Counted from the stretch's first letter, positions 27,377-36,148 are shown. The stretch: 64,000 bases of DNA from Algibacter lectus (GCF_900112395.1 NZ_FOLN01000010.1:112090-176089); one strand, 5' to 3'. Notes: a model not told the origin generated them from the sequence alone. A program made the numbers and translations.

Positions 27377-29029
27377 ATGCTAACATCGCTTTCTATAAAA
27401 AATTACGCATTAATCGATTATTTACAGGTTAATTTTAACGATGGTTTTTCTATAATTACAGGTGAAACTGGAGCTGGAAAATCTATTCTTCTTGGTGGTT
27501 TATCTTTAATTTTAGGAAAACGTGCCGATTTAAGTAATTTAAAAGATACTTCAAAAAAATGCATCATTGAAGCTGTTTTTAATGTTTCAAACTATAAATT
27601 GAAAGGCTTATTTGAAGCGGAAGATTTCGATTATGAAGAGCAAACTATTATCCGTCGAGAAATTTTGCCTTCAGGTAAATCACGAGCTTTTGTAAACGAT
27701 TCTCCGGTGAATTTAAAAGGTTTACAGGTTTTGGGCGAACGGTTAATCGATATTCATTCTCAGCATCAAACCATGCAGTTAACCGATAATGGTTTTCAGT
27801 TTCAAATAATAGATGCTTTAGCTAATAACGATGCTATTTTACAAGATTATAAGGTTGAATTAAAAAGCTATAAAAAACTTCAGAAGGATTTAAAAGAACT
27901 TTTAACCTTTCAGGCGGAAGCCATTAAAGAGCACGATTACAACTCCTTTTTATTAAGTGAATTGGTAGAAGCTAATTTAGTTGATGGTGAAATGGAAACG
28001 CTAGAGGAGGAGTATGAGACTTTAAATAATATTGAAGGCATACAGGAAAAACTATCGGAAGCACATCAATTACTTTCAGAAGAAGAAATTGGAGTTTTAG
28101 GAAGTTTAACGAATTTGAAGAATGTATTTCAGAAGTTGTCAGGTATATCCTCTAAGTACGAAGATTTATTTAACCGCGTTAACAGTAGTCTTATTGAAAT
28201 GGACGATGTTTTCAGTGAGGTAGATACTTTGCAAGAGGAATTAGATGCCGATCCGGCTAGGTTAGAAGTTGTAGATTCAAAACTTAAAGCCATTCATAAT
28301 TTAATGCAAAAGCACGTTGCGGAAGATGTTGCAGAGCTTATTCAAATTAAAAATGCATTAGAAGAAAAGGTTTCCGCAACAGAGAGTTTAGATGAAAATA
28401 TTCAGAAAAAAGAAAATGAAATCTTAACTAAAACCAAGCAAATTAATAAGATTTCAAAAGAAATAAATAAAACACGTGTTGCTGTAATTCCGCAGTTAAA
28501 AAAGGAATTAGAAACTATTTTAGCGAGCTTAGGGATGCCAAATGCTCAGTTTAAAATTGAAGCGACATTAAAAGATGCCTTTTTTGCAAATGGCCAAGAC
28601 GAGCTAACGTTTTTGTTTTCTGCAAATAAAGGAGGTCAATTTAACGAACTGAAAAAAGCAGCATCTGGTGGTGAGTTATCACGAATTATGCTTGCTATTA
28701 AGTCTGTTTTATCAAATTATATACAATTGCCAACTATTATGTTTGATGAAATTGATACTGGAGTTTCTGGTGAGATTTCTAACAAAATGGGAGATATTAT
28801 GCAGGACATGAGTAAAACCATGCAAGTGTTTTCTATTACACATTTACCGCAAGTTGCAGCTAAAGGACATTCGCATTTTAAAGTCTATAAGGAAGATGTA
28901 GACGATGTTACACGAACCAATTTAGTAAAGCTAAATCACGACGAACGTATTGTAGAAATTGCACAAATGTTGGGTGGAATAGAAATGTCGTCGTCAGCCA
29001 TTGCACATGCTAAGGAATTACTGAATTAA
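27377..29029 (+). CDS. recN: DNA repair protein RecN
   Basis: 550 aa SMC-like ATPase. Walker A GETGAGKSILLGG (about 29-41), a long coiled-coil centre (about 150-400), ABC signature AASGGELSRIMLA and Walker B TIMFDEIDTGVSG, followed by ITHLPQVAA (switch His). RecN acts in recombinational repair of double-strand breaks. Last gene of the bamD-recN block, 57 nt after DUF4835. Confidence 0.97.
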   Translation: MLTSLSIKNYALIDYLQVNFNDGFSIITGETGAGKSILLGGLSLILGKRADLSNLKDTSKKCIIEAVFNVSNYKLKGLFEAEDFDYEEQTIIRREILPSGKSRAFVNDSPVNLKGLQVLGERLIDIHSQHQTMQLTDNGFQFQIIDALANNDAILQDYKVELKSYKKLQKDLKELLTFQAEAIKEHDYNSFLLSELVEANLVDGEMETLEEEYETLNNIEGIQEKLSEAHQLLSEEEIGVLGSLTNLKNVFQKLSGISSKYEDLFNRVNSSLIEMDDVFSEVDTLQEELDADPARLEVVDSKLKAIHNLMQKHVAEDVAELIQIKNALEEKVSATESLDENIQKKENEILTKTKQINKISKEINKTRVAVIPQLKKELETILASLGMPNAQFKIEATLKDAFFANGQDELTFLFSANKGGQFNELKKAASGGELSRIMLAIKSVLSNYIQLPTIMFDEIDTGVSGEISNKMGDIMQDMSKTMQVFSITHLPQVAAKGHSHFKVYKEDVDDVTRTNLVKLNHDERIVEIAQMLGGIEMSSSAIAHAKELLN

Positions 29030-29068
29030 AAAAACTAAAGCTTTTAAGTTTTAAAGTTTAAAGTTTAG

Positions 29069-29076
29069 TATTTTTG
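29069..29076 (+). promoter_or_regulatory. Candidate -7 box for fabI
   Basis: TATTTTTG (TAnnTTTG) 120 nt before the fabI ATG, giving an unusually long leader for this region. Preceded by three near-repeats of AGTTTAA at about 7-bp steps. Confidence 0.5.
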
Positions 29077-29103
29077 CGGCGTTAAATTAATCAATAAATT
29101 AAA

Positions 29104-29118
29104 AATACGGCCCGTATT
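29104..29118 (+). repeat. Palindrome in the fabI leader
   Basis: AATACGG-C-CCGTATT, a perfect 7-bp inverted repeat around one base, about 80 nt before the fabI start. With a 1-nt centre it suits a protein-binding site better than an RNA hairpin. Confidence 0.55.
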
Positions 29119-29196
29119 ATAGCCTTGTAAAGGGAGATAACAACGAAACAAACCAGAACAAACGTTTTGTTGAACTAGGGAAATAAACCAATTAAT

Positions 29197-30018
29197 ATGT
29201 ACAATTTACTAAAAGGAAAAAGAGGAATTATTTTTGGAGCATTAGATGAAAATTCAATTGCTTGGAAAACTGCAGAACGTGTTCATGAAGAAGGCGGAAC
29301 TTTTGTTTTAACAAACGCGCCAGTTGCCATGAGAATGGGACAGATTAATGAATTGGCTGAAAAAACTGGTTCTCAAATTATTCCTGCTGATGCGACTTCG
29401 GAAGAAGATTTACAGAATTTAGTAGAGAAATCTATGGAAATTCTTGGAGGTAAAATTGATTTTGTTTTACACTCTATCGGAATGTCTATTAACGTACGTA
29501 AAGGAAAGCATTACACCGATCAGAATTATGCATGGACCCAAAAAGGAACAGATGTTTCTGCAATGTCTTTTCATAAAGTTATGCAAACGCTTTACAAAGC
29601 AGATGCTATGAACGAGTGGGGTTCTATTGTAGCTTTAACTTACATGGCTGCACAACGTGTGTTTCCAGATTATAACGATATGGCTGATAATAAAGCATAT
29701 TTAGAGAGTGTAGCTCGTAGTTTTGGATATTTCTTCGGAAGAGATAAAAAAGTACGTGTAAACACTATTTCTCAATCGCCAACACCAACTACTGCAGGTA
29801 GTGGTGTAAAAGGTTTTGATGGTTTTATTGCTTACGCCGATAAAATGTCTCCACTTGGTAATGCTACAGCTTTAGATTGTGCAAACTATACTGTTTCTAT
29901 GTTTAGTGATTTAACTAAGCGTGTAACACTACAAAACTTATTCCATGATGGTGGTTTTAGTAATATGGGTGTTAGTGACGAAGTTATGACTGCATTTGTT
30001 GCTGCAGAAGAAAAATAG
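29197..30018 (+). CDS. fabI: Enoyl-[acyl-carrier-protein] reductase (NADH) FabI
   Basis: 273 aa short-chain dehydrogenase-like enzyme. N-terminal KGKRGIIFGALDENSIAWK is the NAD site. The Tyr-x6-Lys active-site pair is in FPDYNDMADNKAYLES, preceded by ALTYMAAQ. SPTPTTAGSGVKGF is the substrate loop. Last reductive step of each fatty-acid elongation cycle and target of triclosan-type inhibitors. The leader from the -7 box to the ATG is about 115 nt and contains a perfect 7-bp palindrome. Confidence 0.97.
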   Translation: MYNLLKGKRGIIFGALDENSIAWKTAERVHEEGGTFVLTNAPVAMRMGQINELAEKTGSQIIPADATSEEDLQNLVEKSMEILGGKIDFVLHSIGMSINVRKGKHYTDQNYAWTQKGTDVSAMSFHKVMQTLYKADAMNEWGSIVALTYMAAQRVFPDYNDMADNKAYLESVARSFGYFFGRDKKVRVNTISQSPTPTTAGSGVKGFDGFIAYADKMSPLGNATALDCANYTVSMFSDLTKRVTLQNLFHDGGFSNMGVSDEVMTAFVAAEEK

Positions 30019-30040
30019 AAAATAAAGATTATATATTATG

Positions 30041-30066
30041 AAAGCCACCTGTAAAAGGGTGGCTTT
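30041..30066 (+). terminator. Rho-independent terminator of fabI
   Basis: AAAGCCACC (30041-30049) pairs with GGTGGCTTT (30058-30066), followed by more Ts. Confidence 0.85.
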
Positions 30067-30071
30067 TTTGT

Positions 30072-30079
30072 TACTTTTG
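30072..30079 (+). promoter_or_regulatory. -7 box only 4 nt before a start codon
   Basis: TACTTTTG ends 4 nt before the ATG at 30084, implying a leaderless or nearly leaderless transcript for the glycosyltransferase-YbbR-coaE unit. Confidence 0.5.
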
Positions 30080-30083
30080 TGTT

Positions 30084-31091
30084 ATGCAGTTAGAGTTTTC
30101 ATTCATAATTCCGGTTTATAATCGACCAGACGAAACCCAAGAACTTTTAGAGAGTTTTGTGGGGTTAAAAACGGATACAAATTTTGAAATTGTTATCGTT
30201 GAAGATGGTTCTACTTTATCATCAAAATCAATAGTAGATGCTTTTAAAAATAAGTTAGATATTTCTTATTATTTCAAAGAAAATTCAGGACCAGGAGATT
30301 CTAGAAACTATGGAATGCAAAGAGCTAAGGGGAATTACTTTATTATTTTAGATTCTGATTGTATTTTACCACAACAATATTTATCTGAAGTTGAAAAAGG
30401 GTTAGAAGCTAATTATGTGGATTGTTTTGGAGGGCCAGATGCGGCACACCAATCGTTTACTAATTTACAGAAAGCTATTAATTTTTCAATGACTTCTTTT
30501 ATCACTACAGGCGGTATCAGAGGGAATAAAAAAAGTGTGGATACCTTTCAGCCGCGAAGTTTTAATATGGGGTTATCAAAAGTAGCTTTTCTTGCTTCTT
30601 CTGGTTTTGGACGTATACATCCTGGTGAAGATCCCGATTTATCTATTCGTTTATGGAATTTAGGTTTTAAAACTACTTTAATTCCTGAAGCTTTTGTGTA
30701 TCATAAACGCCGCATTTCTTGGAGTAATTTTTATAAACAGGTTAATAAATTTGGAATGGTAAGGCCTATTTTAAATAGCTGGCACCCTTCAACTAAAAAA
30801 ATAACATATTGGTTTCCTACGTTGTTTTGCTTAGGCTTTGTGTTTGCTGTTTTATTGTTTCTTATTAATATTAATCTTGGCTTAATAGCTTATTCGTTGT
30901 ATTTCGGAGTTGCCTTTTTATTAGCTTTAATTTCTACCAAAAATATCGTGGTTTCTATTTTGGCAATACCGGCAATAATTATTCAATTTTTTGGTTATGG
31001 TTATGGGTTTTTAAAATCAACAATAGCTGTATCCGTTTTAAATAAGGATCCTGAAACTCACTTTCCTAAATTATTTTTTAAATCAAAATGA
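30084..31091 (+). CDS. Family 2 glycosyltransferase, membrane-associated
   Basis: 335 aa. GT-A domain in the first 220 residues: FIIPVYNRPDETQELLESF, IVEDGSTL and the metal-binding DXD-like LDSDC, then GGPDAAH and PGEDPDLSIRLW. The last 100 residues hold two to three membrane helices. Likely transfers a sugar to a lipid- or envelope-linked acceptor; donor and acceptor unknown. It overlaps the YbbR gene by 4 bp and has a -7 box 4 nt before its start. Confidence 0.9.
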   Translation: MQLEFSFIIPVYNRPDETQELLESFVGLKTDTNFEIVIVEDGSTLSSKSIVDAFKNKLDISYYFKENSGPGDSRNYGMQRAKGNYFIILDSDCILPQQYLSEVEKGLEANYVDCFGGPDAAHQSFTNLQKAINFSMTSFITTGGIRGNKKSVDTFQPRSFNMGLSKVAFLASSGFGRIHPGEDPDLSIRLWNLGFKTTLIPEAFVYHKRRISWSNFYKQVNKFGMVRPILNSWHPSTKKITYWFPTLFCLGFVFAVLLFLININLGLIAYSLYFGVAFLLALISTKNIVVSILAIPAIIIQFFGYGYGFLKSTIAVSVLNKDPETHFPKLFFKSK

Positions 31092-32044
31092 TAAAAAAAT
31101 TAAAGTCTCATTTATTATCTTCTATAAAAAGTAAAAAAATCAATATTTTTCTACTCTTTCTGGTGTCGGCTTTTATTATCTTGATTTTTAATAAACTATC
31201 TAAAGAATATACTAATACTCTCGTGTTTAATATTGAGATGGAGCATGTGCCTCAAGAGCATGTTATTTTGAATGATAGCACTAATTTTTTGGCCATTACC
31301 TTAAAAACTCATGGTTTTAAATGGTTGAATTATTATATGAGTACACCTAAGGTTAAAATTGATTTTGCTAAAGATGTTTATAGAAAAGATTCGGCTTATG
31401 TTTGGCATAAATCGATTAAATACTTAGCAAATACGCAATTTGAAAGTCATGTGGAATTATTAAATATTTTACCAGATACACTTTACTTTAAGTATGGTGT
31501 TAATTTGGTGAAAAAAGTACCTGTTAAACTCAAATCGGATGTTAGTTTCTCGTTAGGATATGATGTTGCTGGAGACTATAAATTACAACCCGATTCGGTA
31601 ACTGTAATAGGGCCAGATGTTTTGGTATCAAAATTAAAATTTATTGAAACTAAGCCAGTAACTTTAATAGATGTAAAAACGGATATTACTAAGAATTTAG
31701 AATTGGACCTTCCTAATATGGCCGATTTAAAATTTTCGAGTAAAACATCTGTTTTAAAGGCTACAGTTGAAAAGTTTACAGAAGGAAAATTAAAAATTCC
31801 TGTTCATATTATAAATACGCCAGATTCTTTAAGAATAAAATATTTTCCAAAGGAAATTAACGTATCTTATTACGTAAGTTTAAAAAACTTTAATAGCGTT
31901 ACAGTAAAGGATTTTAAAGTGGTTTGCGATTATAGCAAAGTAACAAAAGGCTCTACGTTAACACCAGAATTAGTTAAAATGCCAGAACAGGTTAAAAACG
32001 CAAGAATAAATCAGCAATTAATAGAATTTATTATAACAAAATGA
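31088..32044 (+). CDS. YbbR-like domain protein
   Basis: 318 aa. N-terminal basic stretch then one membrane helix (about 17-36), followed by a beta-rich extracytoplasmic part with YbbR-like repeats (VKKVPVKLKSDVSF, LQPDSVTVIGPD, KLKFIETKPVTL). In Firmicutes YbbR (CdaR) regulates diadenylate cyclase; no such gene is beside it here. It overlaps its two neighbours by 4 bp each, so it is translationally linked to the glycosyltransferase and coaE. Confidence 0.85.
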   Translation: MIKKLKSHLLSSIKSKKINIFLLFLVSAFIILIFNKLSKEYTNTLVFNIEMEHVPQEHVILNDSTNFLAITLKTHGFKWLNYYMSTPKVKIDFAKDVYRKDSAYVWHKSIKYLANTQFESHVELLNILPDTLYFKYGVNLVKKVPVKLKSDVSFSLGYDVAGDYKLQPDSVTVIGPDVLVSKLKFIETKPVTLIDVKTDITKNLELDLPNMADLKFSSKTSVLKATVEKFTEGKLKIPVHIINTPDSLRIKYFPKEINVSYYVSLKNFNSVTVKDFKVVCDYSKVTKGSTLTPELVKMPEQVKNARINQQLIEFIITK

Positions 32045-32634
32045 TTGTAGTAGGGCTTACAGGTGGTATTGGTAGTGGGAAAACAACGGTAGCAAAAATG
32101 TTTAAGGCATTAGATGTGCCTGTATATATTGCCGATGTTGAAGCGAAAAAATTGATGAGTAAGTCTAAAATTATTAAACGCAAACTTATTGAGTTGTTTG
32201 GGGAACAAGCTTATTTGGATAACAGTTTAAATAAGCCATTTATAGCCAGTATAATTTTTAACGATAAAAATATGCTAAACCAAATGAATGCTATAATCCA
32301 CCCAAGAGTAGCTAGGCATTTTGAAAAGTGGACAGCCAAACAAAAGTCAGAATATGTTATAAAAGAAGTTGCTATTTTATTTGAAAATGGAAGCGATAAA
32401 CTTTGCGATTACATTATTGCGGTAACGGCTCCTGAAGCAACTAAAATAGAGCGTGTTTTGGAACGTGATAATACTTCAGAAGAAAAGGTAAAAGCGATTA
32501 TGGATAATCAATGGAGCGATGCCGAAAAAGTAAAGCTTTCGCATTTTGTTATCGAAAATATTGACCTCGAAAAAACTAAAAAACAAGTAGCTTCTGTACA
32601 CGCTCAGATTCTTAAAAAAATACAGAAATCATAG
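32041..32634 (+). CDS. coaE: Dephospho-CoA kinase CoaE
   Basis: 197 aa P-loop kinase. GLTGGIGSGKTTVAKMF is Walker A at the N-terminus, DVPVYIADVEAKKLM the substrate Asp region, and VIKEVAILFENG and RVLERDN the LID area. Phosphorylates dephospho-CoA to CoA, the last step of the pathway that coaBC (25 kb) also serves. Starts inside the end of the YbbR gene (ATGA overlap). Confidence 0.96.
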   Translation: MIVVGLTGGIGSGKTTVAKMFKALDVPVYIADVEAKKLMSKSKIIKRKLIELFGEQAYLDNSLNKPFIASIIFNDKNMLNQMNAIIHPRVARHFEKWTAKQKSEYVIKEVAILFENGSDKLCDYIIAVTAPEATKIERVLERDNTSEEKVKAIMDNQWSDAEKVKLSHFVIENIDLEKTKKQVASVHAQILKKIQKS

Positions 32635-32649
32635 AATTTTAACATTTTT

Positions 32650-32700
32650 GTTAATGTAAGGTTAAAAGCTATTTTAGTAAATGTTAAAATGTTAATTTTG
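32650..32700 (+). promoter_or_regulatory. GTTAAA/GTTAAT repeats plus -7 box upstream of the histidine kinase gene
   Basis: GTTAAT (32650-32655) and GTTAAA (32661-32666) are 11 bp apart, with a further GTTAAA at 32683-32688 (22 bp on) and GTTAAT at 32691-32696. The -7 box TAATTTTG (32693-32700) begins 26 nt after the repeat at 32661-32666 and ends 4 nt before the ATG. Repeat and spacing match the array upstream of the HtrA-type protease gene, suggesting autoregulation. Confidence 0.5.
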
Positions 32701-32704
32701 AATA

Positions 32705-34270
32705 ATGAGCAAACGTATAATTTTCGTTTTAATATTGTTAATGAGTTTATCTTTGATAGGGATAATTTCTATTCAAGCTTACTATATTAACAATTCTGTA
32801 AAGAACGAAAAAGAGCGTTTTAGGAGTAGTGTAAAAACGGCACTTTACTATGTTTCTAACACTATTGAAACTAAGGAAGAGGCAGAGTATGTTTACAAAC
32901 TTCAGAATTTGGTTTTGCAAGGTGTATCGGTAGATACGGCTGCTATTAGAAACTTAAATATTATTCAAGAAGACTCCGATTCAAAAGAAATTGTAGTTTA
33001 CAGCAGTGGTATTTTAGAAGAAAATTATAAATTAAGTTCACCACTTTTTGATATGGGTTTAGATACTATAAATGTGAAACGCATTTATAATGAACGCCAA
33101 ACAAGAGTGTATAGTAATAAGGAATCGGATTTAGACATAAGTTCTAATGATAAATTATTGGTTTTAGAGAAGATGTCTACAACCGATAAAATTTTATTTG
33201 AAGACCTTTATAAGGATATTGCACAAAGACGACCAATTCATCAAAGAGTTTCGAGAGAAACGATTGAAGAAATGCTAGCTCGAAAGTTAAAAGAAGATTC
33301 GATTAACATTAATTTCGAGTTCGCCATTTATAGTAACGATTTGGCAACAAAAATTCAGAGTGACTCCTTTGATTATGATAAGGCTTCAACTTATTCTGTG
33401 CCTATTTTTTCTAATATGAATACGGGAAGTCCGTATAAATTATTGGTAAACTTTCCGGAAGATGGTAAGTTTATTTTATCGACTATTATTGGCATGATTT
33501 TGCTGTCTATCGTATTTACGTTAATCATTATTATGGCGTATACAGGAGCGCTTTATCAGTTAATGAAACAACGTAAAATTTCGGAAATAAAAACCGATTT
33601 TATCAATAATATGACGCATGAGTTTAAAACGCCCATTGCGACTATAAATTTAGCCCTGGATTCTATTAAGAATCCCAAAATTATTGGAGATCGTGAAAAG
33701 GTAATTCGTTATCTAAACATGATTAAAGAAGAGAATAAACGTATGCATGCCCAAGTTGAAAATGTGTTACGTATTTCTAAATTAGAGAAAAATGAGCTAA
33801 ATATTAGTAAAGAACGTGTTGATTTTCATGAGTTAATAGAAGATGCTATTACACATGTGGAATTGATTGTGGAAGACAGACAAGGCTATATACATACGCA
33901 CTTGGATGCAGAAAGCACATCGGTTTTAGCAAATGAAACGCACTTTACAAATGTGGTGGTAAATATTTTGGATAATGCTATTAAATATTCGCCAGAAGCC
34001 CCAAAAATTGATGTGTATACAGAAAATGTTGGGACTAATATTATATTGAAAATTAAAGACCAAGGTAGCGGAATGAGTAAAGCTGCCGTAAAACGTGTGT
34101 TCGAAAAATTTTACAGAGAACATACTGGAAATATACATAATGTTAAAGGCCATGGACTTGGTTTAGCATACGTGAAACGCATAGTAGATGACCATCAAGG
34201 TTATATAACAGTAGAAAGTGAAAAAGACAAAGGAAGTACTTTTACAGTAAGGCTTCCGTTAATATCGTAA
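32705..34270 (+). CDS. Membrane sensor histidine kinase (RprX-like)
   Basis: 521 aa. Membrane helix 1 (about 5-27), an extracytoplasmic sensor region of about 230 residues with no recognised domain, helix 2 (about 258-280), then the DHp H-box NNMTHEFKTPIATINLALD with the phospho-acceptor His. The catalytic ATPase domain has N-box NVVVNILDNAIKYS, G1 KDQGSGMS and G2 KGHGLGLAYVKRI. It autophosphorylates and passes phosphate to the regulator encoded 3 nt downstream. No cytoplasmic HAMP is obvious. Confidence 0.94.
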   Translation: MSKRIIFVLILLMSLSLIGIISIQAYYINNSVKNEKERFRSSVKTALYYVSNTIETKEEAEYVYKLQNLVLQGVSVDTAAIRNLNIIQEDSDSKEIVVYSSGILEENYKLSSPLFDMGLDTINVKRIYNERQTRVYSNKESDLDISSNDKLLVLEKMSTTDKILFEDLYKDIAQRRPIHQRVSRETIEEMLARKLKEDSININFEFAIYSNDLATKIQSDSFDYDKASTYSVPIFSNMNTGSPYKLLVNFPEDGKFILSTIIGMILLSIVFTLIIIMAYTGALYQLMKQRKISEIKTDFINNMTHEFKTPIATINLALDSIKNPKIIGDREKVIRYLNMIKEENKRMHAQVENVLRISKLEKNELNISKERVDFHELIEDAITHVELIVEDRQGYIHTHLDAESTSVLANETHFTNVVVNILDNAIKYSPEAPKIDVYTENVGTNIILKIKDQGSGMSKAAVKRVFEKFYREHTGNIHNVKGHGLGLAYVKRIVDDHQGYITVESEKDKGSTFTVRLPLIS

Positions 34271-34273
34271 ATT

Positions 34274-34978
34274 ATGGAAGAGCATAAAAAAAGAATTTTA
34301 TTAGTAGAAGATGATCCAAATTTTGGAACCGTACTTAAGGATTATTTAATGATGAATGATTATGACGTAACGCATGCCAAAAATGGTATGGAAGGTTTTG
34401 AAAAATTCAAAAAGGATGATTTCGATTTATGTATTTTAGACGTTATGATGCCGTATAAAGATGGCTTTACTTTAGCTAAAGAAATACGTGAAAAAAACAC
34501 TGATGTGCCTATTGTTTTCCTAACGGCTAAAACCATGAAAGAAGATGTACTTAAAGGTTATAAAGTAGGAGCAGACGATTATTTAAACAAGCCGTTTGAT
34601 AGTGAGGTGTTACTAATGAAGATAAAAGCTATTATTCAAAGAAAAGCAACGGAAACAGTTTCTGATAGTAAGCAATTTGAATTTAAAATTGGTGGCTTCG
34701 ATTTAAATTCTAAACTTCGTTTTTTAAGCTTTAATGGTGCAGAGCCTGTAAAATTATCGCCAAAAGAAAATGAGTTGTTACGTTTATTAGCACTACATGA
34801 AAATGATTTAATGCCTCGTGAATTAGCACTGACCAAAATATGGAGAGACGATAATTATTTCACGTCAAGAAGTATGGATGTTTACATTGCAAAGCTTCGT
34901 AAGTATTTAAAATTAGATCCAAAAGTAGAAATACTTAATATACATGGTGAAGGATTTAGATTAGTTGTAAATAGCTAA
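34274..34978 (+). CDS. OmpR-family response regulator (RprY-like)
   Basis: 234 aa. Receiver domain with phospho-acceptor Asp56 in CILDVMMPYKDG, acidic pair EDD at 12-14, and VFLTAKT and LNKPFDSEVLL (Lys). The C-terminal winged-helix DNA-binding domain is about 130-234 (LSPKENELLRLLALHEN, YFTSRSMDVYIAKLRKYL, GEGFRLV). Partner of the kinase at 32705. The GTTAAA direct repeats upstream of this operon and of the HtrA-type protease gene are plausible target sites (inference). A strong terminator follows. Confidence 0.96.
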   Translation: MEEHKKRILLVEDDPNFGTVLKDYLMMNDYDVTHAKNGMEGFEKFKKDDFDLCILDVMMPYKDGFTLAKEIREKNTDVPIVFLTAKTMKEDVLKGYKVGADDYLNKPFDSEVLLMKIKAIIQRKATETVSDSKQFEFKIGGFDLNSKLRFLSFNGAEPVKLSPKENELLRLLALHENDLMPRELALTKIWRDDNYFTSRSMDVYIAKLRKYLKLDPKVEILNIHGEGFRLVVNS

Positions 34979-35000
34979 CATTTCAACATAAATAAAATTT

Positions 35001-35036
35001 AAAAACCTGTCAGTTTATATAAACTGACAGGTTTTT
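35001..35036. terminator. Strong terminator after the two-component operon
   Basis: Perfect 36-nt palindrome (18-bp arms 35001-35018 / 35019-35036) with a T-run continuing on the plus strand and an A-run on the other side, so it can act in both directions. Confidence 0.9.
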
Positions 35037-35106
35037 TTATGATATATTTATTCGGGAATTGATGATTTATGCCTATTCTATTTAGTTTTACATGAAGTTA
35101 AAAATG

Positions 35107-35145
35107 AAACACCCTCACTAAAAATTATATTTAGTGAGGGTGTTT
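35107..35145. terminator. Second terminator hairpin, for the convergent lipoprotein gene
   Basis: 16-bp inverted repeat (35107-35122 / 35130-35145), AAACACCCTCACTAAA with its complement, 7-nt loop. It lies between two convergent genes and is likely bidirectional. Confidence 0.85.
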
Positions 35146-35207
35146 TTAAATTATTTAAACTTAGAAAACAGATTTAATCTAATACCTTATAACCTTTACT
35201 TGATGCT

Positions 35208-35876
35208 TTATAACTCAGGTACCGTTACAGTTTTACAACTAAATTGTTCTTCTGGGCAAGCATCGGTAATTAGGCCATAACAAACCTCGTATGTTCCTGG
35301 ATCTAGGGATATAAAAAAGTTTCCTTGATCAAAACCATCTCCCCAAGCTGTATTTTTATATTCCCCATCTAAATAATATTTTAAATCATAACCAGCTTTA
35401 ATACTAGTGCCATCTATTACATCAAAATTGGGTTGTATTTGGTAGTATCCTTCAGAAAATAAAGAGATATTAAAATCAGGAATAAAGCAATCGGCGACTT
35501 CTATAGTTTCACAGCTAGTTCGTGTTTCTGTACAGTCGTTTGTGGTTAACTCAAAACAAACCTCATGGGTTCCAGGCTCTAAAGTTGTTCTAAATTCACC
35601 ATCATCCCAAGCAGCACCTAAGGCTTGATATTTATATTCGCCATCTACAAAAAACTTTAAATTATAACCTTCTTTAATTTGGGTTCCATTTAGTATTTCA
35701 AATTCAGGAGAAAACACATAAGATGTTCCAGAGGGGTGTTCTGTAGTGAAATTAGGCTTAAAACAATCTTCTAATGTGTCATCATCATCTTCACAAGAAG
35801 TAATAGCTATAAAAGTTAGTAAAAGTGTAAAGATGGTACTTTTAAACAATGAAAAGAAACGTGATTTAAATTTCAT
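35208..35876 (-). CDS. Lipoprotein with two tandem copies of a Cys-containing beta domain
   Basis: 222 aa. Signal peptide with lipobox FIAITSCED, then an acidic stretch. Two similar units of about 90 residues follow. Unit 1 has DCFKPNF, FEILNGTQIKEGYNLKFFVD, LEPGTHEVCFELTTNDC and SCETIEV. Unit 2 has DCFIPDF, FDVIDGTSIKAGYDLKYYLD, LDPGTYEVCYGLITDAC and SCKTVTV. Four Cys per unit at matching positions suggest disulphides. I do not recognise the family; Ig- or PKD-like surface modules are a guess. A TACATTTG box lies about 53 nt upstream, and the downstream terminator is strong. Confidence 0.8.
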   Translation of the reverse strand: MKFKSRFFSLFKSTIFTLLLTFIAITSCEDDDDTLEDCFKPNFTTEHPSGTSYVFSPEFEILNGTQIKEGYNLKFFVDGEYKYQALGAAWDDGEFRTTLEPGTHEVCFELTTNDCTETRTSCETIEVADCFIPDFNISLFSEGYYQIQPNFDVIDGTSIKAGYDLKYYLDGEYKNTAWGDGFDQGNFFISLDPGTYEVCYGLITDACPEEQFSCKTVTVPEL

Positions 35877-35929
35877 AACAATTAAGGTTAAGGAGTTAAG
35901 TGTTTGCTTTTTTCTTTTTACATGATGTA

Positions 35930-35937
35930 CAAATGTA
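35930..35937 (-). promoter_or_regulatory. Candidate -7 box for the duplicated-domain lipoprotein gene
   Basis: TACATTTG on the minus strand, 53 nt before the start codon. Confidence 0.45.
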
Positions 35938-36089
35938 CTTTTTATTGTGTAAAGTTTTTCTTCTTAAAGTTGTTTTTTTCTTTCAAATTATAGCAAATCA
36001 AACATTATTATATATGCTTCAATAATTTATGTTTTTACTTAAAAACAAAGCAATAAATTAACAATTACACTGTCGGTTTTAGGGAAACA

Positions 36090-36118
36090 AAAAAACACTT
36101 CAAAGTGAAGTGTTTTTT
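36090..36118 (-). terminator. Terminator of the esterase gene
   Basis: 13-bp arms AAAAAACACTTCA (36090-36102) and TGAAGTGTTTTTT (36106-36118) with a 3-nt loop. Works for the minus-strand gene ending at 36149. Confidence 0.85.
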
Positions 36119-36148
36119 GTTTTTAGAGAGTAGAGTTATGGAACTTTT

